From Phenylobacterium sp. (lineage in GTDB: Bacteria; Pseudomonadota; Alphaproteobacteria; Caulobacterales; Caulobacteraceae): a stretch of DNA of 64,000 nucleotides. The notes beneath the pieces are model-generated. The model had not been told where the DNA came from and did not search any database. It worked only from the letters and a program-made list of their open reading frames with translations. The DNA lies in assembly GCF_004299445.1 (NCBI RefSeq), contig NZ_SCTC01000077.1, positions 1-64,000 on the forward strand. The letters are read 5' to 3'. Shown piece by piece: positions 50,153 to 60,474 of the stretch. The position numbers and the translations under genes were made by a program. The stretch's first letter is position 1. Each line of letters starts with the position of its first letter.

Positions 50153-51457
50153 TTAGAGGGCAGCCGCCAGGCGCTTGTCCCGGGCGATCGAGTACGACGC
50201 CGCAAGGTGAGCGACCACCGTCAGCAGCACGAACGGGATCACGCCGGCATAGCCGTAGACCAGCGCCTGGTCGCCGTGAGCGGGCTCCATCCGGTCAGCG
50301 ATCCAGCCCACGTAGACGGGGCCTACGCCCAGACCCACGAGGTTGAGGACGAACAGCAGGATCGCCCCGGTCATGGTGCGCTGCGCCGGCGGCACGGCGT
50401 TCTGGGCCACCGTCAGGGCCGGCGCCAGATAGGCCTGGTTCATCAGCATCGGGCCCAGCAGGAACAGCATCGCGATCTGCCAGGTCGGCGCCCAGAGCAT
50501 GCCGAACCAGAACGGGATCGAGAGCGTGAACGCGATGGCCGGAACCCAGGCGAACCAGCGACGGTCCTTGTGGCCCAACCGGTCGACAAGCCAACCCGAC
50601 ACGACCGTGCCAACGATGCCGGTCACGCCCAGGGCCAGCGCGTAGTAGGTGGCGACGTCGGCTGCGGCCATGCCCTTGGTCGTCTCGAGGAACTGCGGGT
50701 TCCAGACCAGGCCGGCATAGCCCACGAAGGCCGACATGGCGCTTGAGACCGCGGTGAGCACCAGCGTTCGGTTGGCGAAGAAGGCCGCGATGGCCTTGAG
50801 GATCGGCGGCGCCGGCGGATGCTCGGTCGCCCCATCCACGAAGGCGTCCAGGCCGCCCCGCTTGGGTTCGCGCACCACGATCAGCATCAGAATGCCCAGG
50901 ATGATGCCCGGCAGGCCGATGATCACGAAGGCCGTCCGCCATCCGTACTCCAGGGCCAGCTTGCCGCCGAAGAACGCGCCCAGCATCGAGCCCACGGGCA
51001 CGCCCAACGAATAGATCGCCAGCGCCGTGCCGCGTTTCGCCGCCGGAAAATAGTCCGAGATCAGCGAATACGAGGGCGGCGAACCGCCCGCCTCGCCGAA
51101 GCCGACGCCCATCCGGTAGAGCAGGATCTGCGTGAAGTTCTGCGCCGTGCCACAGAGCGCGGTGAACACGCTCCAGATCGCGCAGGCCACGCCGATGATC
51201 CATTTGCGGCTGACCCGGTCGGCCAGGTACGCCACGCCGATGCCGCAGGTCGTGTACAGCAGCGCGAAAGACGTGCCGCCCAGGAGGCCGAACTCGGTTT
51301 TCGACAGGTTGAGATCCGCCGAGATCTGCTTGCCCAGGATCGAGACGATCTGCCGATCGAGGAAATTCAGGGTGTAGATGAGCGCCAGGAACCAGACGAC
51401 GAACCAGCTGTAGCCCGCGGACGCCTGTTTCGGCGCCGTCGCTGCCTGCTCACTCAT
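50153..51457 (-). CDS. MFS transporter (spinster-like)
   Basis: A 434-residue protein with 12 predicted membrane helices. MFS motifs are present in the first half (LYTLNFLDRQIVSILGKQIS; YLADRVSRKWIIGVACAIW) and in the central loop. The family is often annotated as transporter of organic acids or lipids; the substrate cannot be told. I chose ATG 51457 (MSEQAAT) with GGGGG upstream; ATG 51472 would add five residues. It stands alone, separated by 296 bases from cysD. Confidence 0.82.
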   Translation of the reverse strand: MSEQAATAPKQASAGYSWFVVWFLALIYTLNFLDRQIVSILGKQISADLNLSKTEFGLLGGTSFALLYTTCGIGVAYLADRVSRKWIIGVACAIWSVFTALCGTAQNFTQILLYRMGVGFGEAGGSPPSYSLISDYFPAAKRGTALAIYSLGVPVGSMLGAFFGGKLALEYGWRTAFVIIGLPGIILGILMLIVVREPKRGGLDAFVDGATEHPPAPPILKAIAAFFANRTLVLTAVSSAMSAFVGYAGLVWNPQFLETTKGMAAADVATYYALALGVTGIVGTVVSGWLVDRLGHKDRRWFAWVPAIAFTLSIPFWFGMLWAPTWQIAMLFLLGPMLMNQAYLAPALTVAQNAVPPAQRTMTGAILLFVLNLVGLGVGPVYVGWIADRMEPAHGDQALVYGYAGVIPFVLLTVVAHLAASYSIARDKRLAAAL

Positions 51458-51753
51458 ACCGATAGCCCCCAACCTGATCCGCCTCCGGCCGGTGTTCCGG
51501 CTCGAAAGACGGGTATGCGCTTCCGTCGCTTGCTTGTGCCACGCCGTGGCGGCCTATTCAAAGCGGCATTGCATTGCAGGCCTGACGCCTTGTTGCAGAG
51601 AGTCGGCGCCGGCCAGAGGGGCTGGACGCCCGTCGAGAAATCCTGGGGTCGGCTCGCCTTGCGCCCCCAGAAGCCGACCGCTAACTCATCGCCCGGGCCG
51701 ACCCCGCACGCATCCGCGAGCGGGTTTCATCAGCATTGTGTAGGGTCCGTCCC
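51458..51753. other. 296-base divergent gap between MFS gene and cysD
   Basis: Promoters for both genes are expected here. A GCCACGCCGTGGC palindrome lies near 51538-51550. I see no SAM riboswitch-like core, no clear -35/-10 pair and no terminator. A small open frame (51492-51743) has no ribosome-binding site and a Cys/Arg/Pro-rich composition of non-coding type. Confidence 0.4.
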
Positions 51754-52707
51754 ATGGACGTCAGCGTCCTTCCCCGAACATCCGCCAAAGAGCCGGCCTT
51801 GTTGTCCCCCAAGACCCTGACCCACCTGCAGCGGCTCGAAGCCGAGAGCATCCAGATCTTCCGCGAGGTCGTGGCCGAGTGCGAGCGCCCGGTGATGCTC
51901 TACTCCATCGGCAAGGACTCGGCGGTGATGCTGCGCCTGGCGCAGAAGGCCTTCTATCCGTCCAAGCCGCCCTTCCCGCTGCTCCACATCGATACGACCT
52001 GGAAGTTCCGGGCCATGTACGAGATGCGCGAACGGATGGCCCGCGAGAGCGGCATGGAACTGCTCATCCACCAGAACCCCGAAGCCAAGGCCAAGGGCAT
52101 CAACCCTTTCGACCATGGCAGCGTCCACACCGACATGTGGAAGACCGAGGGACTGAAGCAGGCGCTCGACAAGTACGGCTTCGATGCGGCCTTCGGCGGG
52201 GGCCGGCGCGACGAAGAGAAGTCCCGCGCCAAGGAGCGGATCCTCAGCTTCCGCACCTCCGAACATCGCTGGGATCCCAAGAACCAGCGCCCCGAACTCT
52301 GGCGGCTCTACAATACCCGCAAGGCCAAGGGTGAGAGCCTCCGCGCCTTCCCGATCTCCAACTGGACCGAGCTCGACATCTGGCAATACATCTACCTGGA
52401 GGACATCCCCATCGTGCCGCTCTACTTCGCCGGCGTCCGGCCGGTGGTGGAGCGCGACGGCGTCCTGATCATGGTCGATGACGACCGCATGCGCCTGCGG
52501 CCGGGCGAAGTCCCGATGATGAAGTCGATCCGCTTCCGGACCCAGGGCTGCTACCCGCTCACCGGCGCCGTCGAGAGCACCGCCGCCACCCTGCCCGAGA
52601 TCATCCAGGAGATGCTGCTGGCGACGACGTCCGAGCGCCAGGGCCGGGTAATCGATCACGACCAGTCGGCGTCGATGGAGAAGAAAAAGCAGGAGGGCTA
52701 CTTCTGA
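51754..52707 (+). CDS. cysD: Sulfate adenylyltransferase subunit 2
   Basis: A 317-residue PP-loop ATP pyrophosphatase. The PP-loop [20 protein letters not shown] and the segments [41 protein letters not shown] and [16 protein letters not shown] are standard. With CysN it makes adenosine 5'-phosphosulfate. I chose ATG 51754 with AGGG upstream; an earlier in-frame start at 51736 has no support. It overlaps cysNC by one base. Confidence 0.96.
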   Translation: MDVSVLPRTSAKEPALLSPKTLTHLQRLEAESIQIFREVVAECERPVMLYSIGKDSAVMLRLAQKAFYPSKPPFPLLHIDTTWKFRAMYEMRERMARESGMELLIHQNPEAKAKGINPFDHGSVHTDMWKTEGLKQALDKYGFDAAFGGGRRDEEKSRAKERILSFRTSEHRWDPKNQRPELWRLYNTRKAKGESLRAFPISNWTELDIWQYIYLEDIPIVPLYFAGVRPVVERDGVLIMVDDDRMRLRPGEVPMMKSIRFRTQGCYPLTGAVESTAATLPEIIQEMLLATTSERQGRVIDHDQSASMEKKKQEGYF

Positions 52708-54611
52708 TGTCGCACCAGTCCGCCCTCATCGCTGAAGACATCGAGGCCTACCTCAAGGCCCACGAGACCAAGAGCCTGCTGCGCTTCCTCACCTGCGGCT
52801 CGGTGGACGACGGCAAGTCCACCCTGATCGGCCGCCTGCTCTACGATTCGAAGATGATCTTCGAGGACCAGCTGGCCGCCCTCGAAGCCGACTCCAAGAA
52901 GGTGGGCACGCAAGGGGGCGATATCGACTTCGCGCTTCTGGTCGATGGCCTCGCCGCCGAGCGCGAGCAGGGCATCACGATCGACGTCGCCTACCGGTTC
53001 TTCTCGACCGACAAGCGCAAGTTCATCGTCGCCGACACGCCCGGCCACGAGCAGTACACGCGCAACATGGTCACGGGCGCCTCGACGGCCGACGCGGCGA
53101 TCATCCTCATCGACGCGCGCAAGGGCGTGCTCACCCAGACGCGCCGCCACAGCTATCTCGTCAGCCTGCTGGGCATCCGTCACGTGGTCTTGGCGGTCAA
53201 CAAGATGGACCTGGTGGGCTGGAGCCAGGAGACCTTCGACACGATCGTGGCCGAGTACCACGACTTCGCCGCCCAGATCGGGATCAAGGATTTCACGGCC
53301 ATCCCGATGTCGGCGCTGAAGGGCGACAACATCACCGAGCCGTCCGACAAGGCGCCCTGGTACACCGGCCCGGCGCTGATGCGCTGGCTCGAGAACGCGC
53401 CGGTCGAGGACGACCTGCAGGGCAAGCCGTTCCGGATGCCCGTCCAGTGGGTGAACCGGCCGAACCTGGACTTCCGCGGCTTCTCGGGTCTGATCGCGTC
53501 AGGCGTGATCCGGCCGGGCGACAAGGTGAAGGCGCTGCCGTCCGGCCGCGAGAGCACCGTCGAACGGATCGTCACCTTCAACCGCGACCTGGACGAGGCC
53601 GTCGCCGGCCAGTCCGTGACCCTGACGCTGAAGGACGAGATCGACATCAGCCGGGGCGACGTCCTGGCCCTGGCCGGCCGGCCGCCCGAGGTGGCCGACC
53701 AGTTCGAGGCCACGATCGTCTGGTTCGACGACGAGAGCCTGCTGCCCGGCCGCCCCTACCTGCTGAAGGTGGGCGCGCGCACCGTCCAGGCCCAGGTCCA
53801 CGAGCCCAAGTACAAGGTCAACGTCAACACGCTGGAGAAGCTGGCGGCCAAGAAGCTCGAGCTGAACGAGATCGGGGTCTGCAACCTCTCGCTCGCGGCC
53901 CCCATCGCCTTCGACGCCTACGCCGACAACAAGGACCTGGGCGGCTTCATCCTCATCGACCGGATCACCAACCGCACGGTCGGCGCCGGGATGCTGCACT
54001 TCGCGCTGCGCCGCAGCCAGAACATCCACTGGCAGGCGATGGACGTGGACAAGCAGACGCGCTCGTTCGCGAAGGGCCAGGTGGCCCGCGTGGTGTGGTT
54101 CACCGGCCTTTCGGGCTCGGGCAAGTCGACGATCGCGAACCTCCTGGAAAAGCGGCTGCACGCCGAGGGCCGCCACACCTATGCGCTGGACGGCGACAAT
54201 GTCCGCCATGGCCTGAACAAGGACCTGGGCTTCACCGACGCCGACCGGGTGGAGAACATCCGCCGGGTGGCCGAGGTGTCAAAGCTGATGGTCGACGCCG
54301 GCCTGATCGTTCTGGTCAGCTTTATCAGCCCGTTCCGGGCCGAGCGGCAGATGGCGCGCGAGCTGATGGGCGAAGGCGAGTTCGTGGAGGTGTTCGTCGA
54401 CACCCCCCTGGCCGAGGCCGAGGCGCGCGACGTCAAGGGCCTCTACAAGAAGGCCCGCGCCGGGGATCTCAAGAACTTCACCGGGATCGACAGCCCCTAC
54501 GAGGCCCCGGAGAACCCCGAGATCCGCATCGACACCACCGCGCTCACCGCCGAACAGGCGGCCGAGCAGATCTTCGAGTGGCTGGAACGCGGCTTCGATC
54601 CGGGGATCTGA
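52707..54611 (+). CDS. cysNC: Bifunctional sulfate adenylyltransferase GTPase subunit / APS kinase
   Basis: A 634-residue fusion. Residues about 1-430 are the CysN GTPase with G1 [15 protein letters not shown]3 DTPGHEQY and G4 NKMD. Residues about 450-630 are APS kinase with P-loop [33 protein letters not shown] and [17 protein letters not shown]. It couples GTP hydrolysis to APS formation and then phosphorylates APS to PAPS. The fused form is common in alphaproteobacteria. The ATG overlaps the cysD stop (TGATG). It might also supply PAPS for sulfation, but no sulfotransferase is seen here. Confidence 0.96.
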   Translation: MSHQSALIAEDIEAYLKAHETKSLLRFLTCGSVDDGKSTLIGRLLYDSKMIFEDQLAALEADSKKVGTQGGDIDFALLVDGLAAEREQGITIDVAYRFFSTDKRKFIVADTPGHEQYTRNMVTGASTADAAIILIDARKGVLTQTRRHSYLVSLLGIRHVVLAVNKMDLVGWSQETFDTIVAEYHDFAAQIGIKDFTAIPMSALKGDNITEPSDKAPWYTGPALMRWLENAPVEDDLQGKPFRMPVQWVNRPNLDFRGFSGLIASGVIRPGDKVKALPSGRESTVERIVTFNRDLDEAVAGQSVTLTLKDEIDISRGDVLALAGRPPEVADQFEATIVWFDDESLLPGRPYLLKVGARTVQAQVHEPKYKVNVNTLEKLAAKKLELNEIGVCNLSLAAPIAFDAYADNKDLGGFILIDRITNRTVGAGMLHFALRRSQNIHWQAMDVDKQTRSFAKGQVARVVWFTGLSGSGKSTIANLLEKRLHAEGRHTYALDGDNVRHGLNKDLGFTDADRVENIRRVAEVSKLMVDAGLIVLVSFISPFRAERQMARELMGEGEFVEVFVDTPLAEAEARDVKGLYKKARAGDLKNFTGIDSPYEAPENPEIRIDTTALTAEQAAEQIFEWLERGFDPGI

Positions 54612-54615
54612 CGCG

Positions 54616-55146
54616 CTACTCCGCCGGCTCGAGGGCGCGGGCGGGCTCGTGCGCCACGTCCTCGGGCCGGAAGTCCCGGAGCGTGGCGGCGAACTCCAGC
54701 ATCACGCCGTTGGGGTCGCGGAAGTAGACCGAGCGCACCCACACGCCGTCGTGCATGTCGCGGGCGACGCCCATCGGGCTGTCGTCGTGGTTCACGACGA
54801 TCGGCACAGACACATGCACGCCGTTCGCCTGCAGCCGCGCGATCGAGGCGTCCAGCTGGTCCTCGTCCATGTGGAACGCCACGTGATTCATCGAGCCGAC
54901 CGCCGTCTTCGGCTTGGACGGGAAATCGGCGACCGAGGCGATGCCGGGCGCCGCCGGCGGGGCGTCGCCCCACCAGAAGAACGCCAGCAGCGAGCCGCCG
55001 CCGCAGTCGAAGAAGAAGTGCTGCCCGCCATCCGGCAGGACCACCGTCTTCACCAGCGGCATGCCCAAGGCCTCGGTGTAGAACTTCACCGTCTCGGCCA
55101 TGTCGCGGCACACGAGCGCCAGGTGGTTGATCCCCTTGGTCTGCAT
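54616..55146 (-). CDS. VOC family protein (glyoxalase/dioxygenase superfamily)
   Basis: A 176-residue protein with two VOC modules: INHLALVCRDMAETVKFYTE at the start with His in NHLAL, and SMNHVAFHMDEDQLDASI further on; RDPNGVMLEFAA carries the Glu of the metal site. It could be a ring-cleavage or glyoxalase-type enzyme; the substrate is unknown. It is not closely similar to the VOC protein at 24728. It is convergent with cysNC and probably in one transcript with the dehydrogenase upstream. Confidence 0.8.
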   Translation of the reverse strand: MQTKGINHLALVCRDMAETVKFYTEALGMPLVKTVVLPDGGQHFFFDCGGGSLLAFFWWGDAPPAAPGIASVADFPSKPKTAVGSMNHVAFHMDEDQLDASIARLQANGVHVSVPIVVNHDDSPMGVARDMHDGVWVRSVYFRDPNGVMLEFAATLRDFRPEDVAHEPARALEPAE

Positions 55147-55169
55147 CGCGCCCTCCCTTCGTCAGCTTT

Positions 55170-56189
55170 CTAGAATTCCAGCACGATCTTGCCGAAGTGC
55201 TCGCCGGCCGCCATGGCCGCGAAGGCCGCCTTAGCTTCGGTGAACGGGAACACCTTGTCGACGACCGGGGAAATCTTCCTCAGGTCAATCATCCGCCCCA
55301 TGGCCTCGAACATGTCGCGCGACCCCACCGACAGGCCCTGCAGCTTGGCCGAGTTGCCGATCAGGGCCGCGGGGTTGAACGGCTCGCCAGCCCCGGCCAC
55401 CACCCCGATGATCGCGATATGGCCGCCGATCTTGATGGCCTTCATGCTCTCCTGGATCGTGCCGCCGCCGCCCACTTCCATGATGAAGTCCGCGCCGCGG
55501 CCGTTCGTGGCGGCGCGCACCGGTCCCGACCAGCCGGGCGTGGTCTTGTAGTTGACGACGTGATCGGCCCCCAGCGCCTTGGCCCGCTCCAGCTTCTCGT
55601 CGGACGACGACGTGATCACCGTGCGCAGGCCCGCGGCATGCGCGAACTGCAGCCCGAAGATCGAGACGCCGCCCGTCCCCTGCAGCACCACCGTGTCGCC
55701 GGGCTCCAGCCGGGCGTCGACGAACAGTCCGCGCCAGGCGGTCAGCGCCGCGCACGGCAACGTCGCCACCTGATGGTCGGTCAGGAAGTCCGGGACCTTC
55801 GACAGGCCCTCCTCGGTGAAGGTCTGCAGCTCCGAACCCGCGCCGGGGATCGGGAAGCCCAGGGCGGTGACCAGCTTCTCCAGGGTCGGCGGGCCCGAGA
55901 CCCAGCCCTGGAAGAACAGCGTGGCGACGCGATCGCCGGCCTTGAAGCGGGTGACGCCCTCGCCCACCGCCTCGACGACGCCGCAGCCGTCCGAGAAGGG
56001 CGTGATCACGTCGGTCGTGGACGCCGGCCCGCGGCCGTACATCCCGTTGACCATCAACAGGTCGCGATAGTTCAGCGACACCGCCTTCATGCGCACAAGC
56101 ACCTGCCCCGGCCCGGGCTTCGGGTCCGGCAGATCCACCACCTTGATGGCATCCAGGCCCCACGGGGCCGCGACGTTCAGAGCACGCAT
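55170..56189 (-). CDS. NAD(P)-dependent alcohol dehydrogenase (MDR family)
   Basis: A 339-residue medium-chain dehydrogenase/reductase. The N-terminal GroES-like domain (GPGQVLVRMKAVSLNYRDLL) lacks the usual catalytic Cys/His zinc ligands, so it is a quinone-oxidoreductase-type enzyme. The nucleotide-binding motif is VVLQGTGGVSIFGLQFA (about 170-186), and the end FTEAKAAFAAMAAGEHFGKIV is typical. It reduces or oxidises an unknown alcohol, aldehyde or enone. Confidence 0.87.
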   Translation of the reverse strand: MRALNVAAPWGLDAIKVVDLPDPKPGPGQVLVRMKAVSLNYRDLLMVNGMYGRGPASTTDVITPFSDGCGVVEAVGEGVTRFKAGDRVATLFFQGWVSGPPTLEKLVTALGFPIPGAGSELQTFTEEGLSKVPDFLTDHQVATLPCAALTAWRGLFVDARLEPGDTVVLQGTGGVSIFGLQFAHAAGLRTVITSSSDEKLERAKALGADHVVNYKTTPGWSGPVRAATNGRGADFIMEVGGGGTIQESMKAIKIGGHIAIIGVVAGAGEPFNPAALIGNSAKLQGLSVGSRDMFEAMGRMIDLRKISPVVDKVFPFTEAKAAFAAMAAGEHFGKIVLEF

Positions 56190-56264
56190 GACTTTCCTCC
56201 TGCGCCCATCTGGCTCCGGCGCCCCGCCGGCCGCAAGCGTGTCGCCACGTCAGCCGACGCGAGG

Positions 56265-57023
56265 TCAGGGCCTCGCGACAGGCAGCACCGGCTGGTCGCC
56301 CCACTGATCCGGGTCATGGCCCCAGACCATCACGGTCTCAGGCCCGCGCAGGGCCAGGAGCGCATCCAGCGCGCGGTTCATGGCCGCGTGGTCCGCATGC
56401 GGGGGAAACCGCCGGGTCTCGACCACCCCGCAGTGGTAGCAGGCGTCCCCCACCAGCAGGTGGTCGCCCTGCTCGCCCCTGACCCGCAGCGACTGGTGGC
56501 CCGGCGTGTGGCCGTGGCTGGGGATCAGCACCGCTGAGCCGTCGCCGAAAAGGTCGTGCTCGCCGTCCACCAGGGTGACCGGATGTCCGAGATCGAAGTA
56601 GCGTTTCCGCAGGCCATACCGGTTGGCGACCTCCTTCTCGAAGCCGGCTTTCCATTCGCGGCGCTGGACCACGATGGTGGCGTTGGGCAACTCGCTGAGG
56701 CCGCCCGCGTGATCGAAATGCAGGTGCGAGAGGGCGACGAACCGCACGCGGCCGGGATCGATGTCCAGCCGCTCGAGGTTGGCCGTCAACGTCTCCTCGG
56801 CGGAAAGCGTCGCGTCCATGTCCTGGGTCCGCAGCGCCGCGCGATAGGTGTCATCGTAGTCGATCATCGCCGCCGGCAGGCCGCAGTCGAACAGCGCCAC
56901 GCCGTCCGGATGCTCCAGGACATAGAAGGGGATCGGCACGGCCACCCGGTCGCCGTCCATGCCCATGCCCGCGCCGGAGCTGTGGAACTGGCCGCAAAGA
57001 CAGCCGAACAGATGCAGGCTCAT
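56265..57023 (-). CDS. N-acyl homoserine lactonase-like metallo-beta-lactamase-fold hydrolase
   Basis: A 252-residue MBL-fold protein. The metal motif SHLHFDHAGG is near residues 99-108, with IPSHGHTPGHQSL, LLVGDACYH and a final VWGHDPDQW. This pattern is shared with AHL lactonases that open quorum-sensing lactones, but many other hydrolases share it. I chose ATG 57023 with GGGGAGGG upstream. The frame stays open for about 2.2 kb beyond that start, antisense to other genes, which is a GC artefact. Confidence 0.82.
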   Translation of the reverse strand: MSLHLFGCLCGQFHSSGAGMGMDGDRVAVPIPFYVLEHPDGVALFDCGLPAAMIDYDDTYRAALRTQDMDATLSAEETLTANLERLDIDPGRVRFVALSHLHFDHAGGLSELPNATIVVQRREWKAGFEKEVANRYGLRKRYFDLGHPVTLVDGEHDLFGDGSAVLIPSHGHTPGHQSLRVRGEQGDHLLVGDACYHCGVVETRRFPPHADHAAMNRALDALLALRGPETVMVWGHDPDQWGDQPVLPVARP

Positions 57024-57037
57024 GCTCGCCCTCCCCT

Positions 57038-58201
57038 TCACGCCGGATCCAACCGGCGCACGCCATACAGACGCGCCGCGCAGATTACGCCTGCAACGCT
57101 CATCGCCGACATCAACAGATATCCGTGGGCGCCGAAGTGGTCGAACAGCGGGCCCGAGGCCATGGTGGCGACGCCCATCAGCACGCCGGCCGACAGCGCC
57201 GAGTTGATCGTCTGGGCCGCCGAGGCGTTGCGCGGCGTCGACAGCCGTTCGATCAGCTGCAGCGAGGCCAGGAACGTCGCCGCATAGCTCAGCACGTGCA
57301 GGGGCTGCAGCAGGAACAGCGCCCACAGCGGCGGCGAGAACGCCATCACCGTCCAGCGCAGCACCGCCGCCAGCCCGCCCAGCACCAGCAGGTTGCGGGG
57401 GCCCACCCGCCGCCGCCACGGCTCCATGAACCACATAAACGCCACCTCGACCGCCACCCCCACCCCCCACAGGACGCCGGTCAGGCTCTCGGGGATGCCC
57501 TGCTGCTTCCAGGCCAGGGTCGAGAACCCATAGTAGAACGCGTGCGCCGACTGGATCAGGCCGGCCGCCGCCGCCGCGGTCATGAACGCCGGATCGCGCA
57601 ACAGCTCTCCGATGCCGGCGAACCGGTCCGAGACCTTGGCCGTGTGGCCCTCCTCGTGAACGGGGTCGGGCGGCAGCAGCAGGCGCGCGCCCAGCGCCGT
57701 GAGCGCCACCGCCGCGGTGATCCAGACCAGCACCAGGTCGGGTGAGCCCCAGGTCAGCACCGCGCCCATGCCGATGTTCGCGACGATGAAGGCCGCCGAG
57801 CCGATGCCGCGTGGCCAGCCGTAGTTGAACCCGTCGCGGCGCGCCCGGTTGAGCACGATCACGTCGGTCAGCGGCGAGACCGTGGAAAACGCCGACGAGG
57901 CCGCGAACCACACCACGGTCCAGCCTGCGAACCCCAGCGGCAGGGCCATCAGGATGTAGGCCGCCATCACCGCCAGGCTCAGGAACGCCAGCGCCGTCCG
58001 CCGCAGCTTGAAGCTGTCGGCCCAGACCGCGATCAGGGGGGCGGTGAACACCCGCGCCAGCATGGGCAACGACAGGATGAGCCCGATCTGCGCGCCCGAC
58101 AGGCCGCGCTCGGCGAACCACACCGGCATGTAGGGCGAGCTGGCGCCGGTCCCGACAAAGATCGCCGAGTAGAACAGCCCGAGCCGGACGGGGAGCGACA
58201 T
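57038..58201 (-). CDS. MFS transporter (PPP/HcaT-like)
   Basis: A 387-residue protein with about 12 helices. The start LGLFYSAIFVGTGASSPYMP followed by WFAERGLSGAQIGLILSLP is the pattern of the 3-phenylpropionate permease (HcaT)-like MFS branch, and the centre has FMWFMEPWRRRVGPRNLLVLG. Substrate unknown; an aromatic or organic acid is possible. Fifteen bases separate it from the lactonase-like gene, so they are probably co-transcribed. Confidence 0.82.
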   Translation of the reverse strand: MSLPVRLGLFYSAIFVGTGASSPYMPVWFAERGLSGAQIGLILSLPMLARVFTAPLIAVWADSFKLRRTALAFLSLAVMAAYILMALPLGFAGWTVVWFAASSAFSTVSPLTDVIVLNRARRDGFNYGWPRGIGSAAFIVANIGMGAVLTWGSPDLVLVWITAAVALTALGARLLLPPDPVHEEGHTAKVSDRFAGIGELLRDPAFMTAAAAAGLIQSAHAFYYGFSTLAWKQQGIPESLTGVLWGVGVAVEVAFMWFMEPWRRRVGPRNLLVLGGLAAVLRWTVMAFSPPLWALFLLQPLHVLSYAATFLASLQLIERLSTPRNASAAQTINSALSAGVLMGVATMASGPLFDHFGAHGYLLMSAMSVAGVICAARLYGVRRLDPA

Positions 58202-58277
58202 GGCCCCGCCTTACAGGAGTCGCCGTGACAGACGCCAGCCCAGCGCCTAGCGTTTGGGCCAACAAGGTGCGGGGGGA

Positions 58278-59141
58278 ATGACGATGCTCAGCTGGAAGAT
58301 CGGCGACGTGAAGATTACGCGGGTGGTGGAGATGGAGATGCCCATCCCCTACAGCCCCGACACCGTCTTCCTGAAGGAGGCCACGCCGGCCGAGCTGCGA
58401 AAGCTGCCGTGGCTCTACCCGAACTTCGTCAGCGCCGACGACCACCTGCTGCTGTCGATCCACGCCTTGCTGGTCGAGGCGCCGGGCCTGCGCCTGGTGG
58501 TCGACACCTGCATCGGCAACGACAAGCCGCGCGGCATGACCGGCCCGGGCGGCCTGCAGACCAAGTTCCTGGAGGCGTTCGAAGCCGCCGGCTGGACGCG
58601 CGAGAGCGTGGATGCGGTGGTGTGCACGCATCTCCACGTGGACCACGTCGGCTGGAACACCATGCTGGTCGACGGCAAGTGGGTCCCCACCTTCCCGAAC
58701 GCCCGCTACCTCATCGGCCGCACCGAGTTCGAGCACTGGACCGCCGAGGGCGACGACGAGCAGCAGGCGATCCTGTCCGACTCCGTGCAGCCGATCCTGG
58801 ACGCAGGCCTGGCCGAGTTCGTGGGCCTGGATCACGTGATCTCGCCCAACGTGCGGCTGACCCCCACCACCGGCCACACGCCCGGCCACGTCAGCGTCGC
58901 CATCGAGTCCAATGGCGAGAAGGCGGTGATCACCGGCGACATGACCCACCATCCCTGCCAGCTCGCCCACCCGCACTGGTCCCCCTCGTTCGACAGCGAT
59001 CCCAAGGCGGCGGCGGCGACGCGGGCCAGGATGTTCGCCGAATGGGCCGACCAGCCGATCCTGGTCATCGGCACCCACTACGCCGCGCCCACGGCCGGCC
59101 ATGTGAAGCGCGACGGCGACGCGTTCCGGTTCGACGCTTGA
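58278..59141 (+). CDS. MBL-fold metallo-hydrolase
   Basis: A 287-residue MBL-fold protein. The metal motif CTHLHVDHVGWNTM is near residues 115-128, followed by PTTGHTPGHVSVAI, TGDMTHHPCQ and a final GTHYAAPTAGHV. Function within the superfamily is not resolved; lactonase, thioesterase or aryl-ester hydrolysis are possible. ATG 58278 is chosen because GGGGGG precedes it. It opens a rightward stretch with the aminotransferase and amidase genes. Confidence 0.85.
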   Translation: MTMLSWKIGDVKITRVVEMEMPIPYSPDTVFLKEATPAELRKLPWLYPNFVSADDHLLLSIHALLVEAPGLRLVVDTCIGNDKPRGMTGPGGLQTKFLEAFEAAGWTRESVDAVVCTHLHVDHVGWNTMLVDGKWVPTFPNARYLIGRTEFEHWTAEGDDEQQAILSDSVQPILDAGLAEFVGLDHVISPNVRLTPTTGHTPGHVSVAIESNGEKAVITGDMTHHPCQLAHPHWSPSFDSDPKAAAATRARMFAEWADQPILVIGTHYAAPTAGHVKRDGDAFRFDA

Positions 59142-59196
59142 GGCTTTCCGCGCGCGCTGCGTAAACTCTCCTGAACAACGATAAGGGAGAGGCGCG

Positions 59197-60474
59197 ATGG
59201 ACCGGACGAACAGCCGCGACCGGGAGCTGCGCGACCGCGCCGCGGCGGTGATCCCGGGCGGCATGTACGGTCACCAGTCTGTGGGCCTGCTGCCCGACGA
59301 CTATCCGCAGTTCTTCGAACGCGGCGAAGGCGCCCACCTGTGGGACGCCGACGGCAACCGCTACCTCGACTTCATGTGCGCCTACGGGCCCAACCTGTTC
59401 GGCTACGCCCACCCCGAGATCGACGCGGCCTTCGTGCGTCAGCTCGAGAAGGGCGACACCCTGACCGGCCCGACCGCCCTGATGGTGGAACTGGCCGAGG
59501 CGCTGACCGGCATGGTCACGCATGCCGACTGGGCGATCTTCTGCAAGAACGGCTCTGACGCCACGACCATGGCGCTGACCACGGCGCGGGCGCACACCAG
59601 ACGCCGGATCGTCGTGCGGGCGAAGGGGGCCTATCACGGCGCCCTGCCCTGGTGCACGCCCCGGCCGGCGGGGGTGATCGACACCGACCGCAGCCACCAG
59701 ATCTTCTACGACTACAACGACGTGGCCAGCCTTGAGGCCGCCGTGGCCGAGGCCGGCGACGACCTGGCCGCCGTCTTCGCCGCGCCCTTCAAGCACGACG
59801 CCTTCATCGACCAGTCCGACCCGACGCCGGAGTACGCCCGGAAGGCCCGCGAGCTCTGCGACCGCACAGGCGCCCTGCTGGTCGTCGACGAGGTCCGCGC
59901 CGGCTTCCGCCTGGACCGCGACTGTTCCTGGAGCCGTCTCGGCGTGCAGCCGGATCTGTCGTCGTGGGGCAAATGCGTCGCCAACGGCCACCCGCTGTCG
60001 ATCCTGCTGGGGAACGACAAGGCCCGCGCCGCAGCCGCCTCGATCTATGTGACCGGCTCGTTCTGGTATCAGGCCGCGACCATGGCCGCGGCGCTGGAGA
60101 CGCTCCGGCTCATCCGCGAGACCGACTACCTCGAGCGCATCACCGCCCTGGGCCAGCGCCTGCGGGATGGTCTGGCCGAGCGCGCGTCCGCCGCCGGCTT
60201 CGGCCTTCGCCAGACCGGCCCCGGCGTCATGCCGCTGTTCCTGTTCGACGACGACCCCGACCTGCGAAAGGGCTTCTGCTGGTCCTCCGAGATGCTCAGC
60301 CGCGGCGTCTACGTGCACCCCTGGCACAACATGTTCCTCTGCGCGGCCATGACCGAAGCCGACATCGACGGCGCGCTCGACGCCGCCGAGGCCTCGTTCG
60401 GCGCCCTCAAGCGCCAGGTCCGCGACCTGACCCCCGTCGAGAAGCTCGCCTTCCTCTCCGCCGGAGCCCGCTGA
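59197..60474 (+). CDS. Class III aminotransferase (glutamate-1-semialdehyde aminomutase-like)
   Basis: A 425-residue PLP enzyme. The segments GEGAHLWDADGNRYLDFMCA, CKNGSDATTMALTTARAHT, VDEVRAGFR and the PLP-lysine region SSWGKCVANGHPLS are present. The family spans GSA aminomutases and omega-transaminases. The housekeeping HemL is usually longer and elsewhere, so an omega-amino-acid or amine catabolic role with the following amidase is more likely. The stop overlaps the amidase start (TGATG). Confidence 0.87.
   Translation: MDRTNSRDRELRDRAAAVIPGGMYGHQSVGLLPDDYPQFFERGEGAHLWDADGNRYLDFMCAYGPNLFGYAHPEIDAAFVRQLEKGDTLTGPTALMVELAEALTGMVTHADWAIFCKNGSDATTMALTTARAHTRRRIVVRAKGAYHGALPWCTPRPAGVIDTDRSHQIFYDYNDVASLEAAVAEAGDDLAAVFAAPFKHDAFIDQSDPTPEYARKARELCDRTGALLVVDEVRAGFRLDRDCSWSRLGVQPDLSSWGKCVANGHPLSILLGNDKARAAAASIYVTGSFWYQAATMAAALETLRLIRETDYLERITALGQRLRDGLAERASAAGFGLRQTGPGVMPLFLFDDDPDLRKGFCWSSEMLSRGVYVHPWHNMFLCAAMTEADIDGALDAAEASFGALKRQVRDLTPVEKLAFLSAGAR

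Noticed and set aside
48461-50746. Plus-strand frame of 761 codons opposite the Ada/AlkA gene
   Set aside because: It is a shadow: no domain, skewed composition, and the opposite strand encodes three well-marked repair domains.
51492-51743. 83-codon frame upstream of cysD
   Set aside because: No ribosome-binding site, Cys/Arg/Pro-rich composition and no coupling to either neighbour; more likely promoter DNA.
51458-51753. Possible sulfur-responsive riboswitch before cysD
   Set aside because: I could not find paired elements resembling a SAM riboswitch core; the hairpins present are generic GC palindromes.
57024-59264. Open minus-strand frame of about 750 codons continuing upstream of the lactonase-like gene (999 codons in total)
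   Set aside because: It is antisense or out of frame to two genes with clear motifs (MFS transporter and MBL hydrolase) and its translation is Arg/Gly/Ala-rich without domains. Long antisense frames are expected at this GC content.
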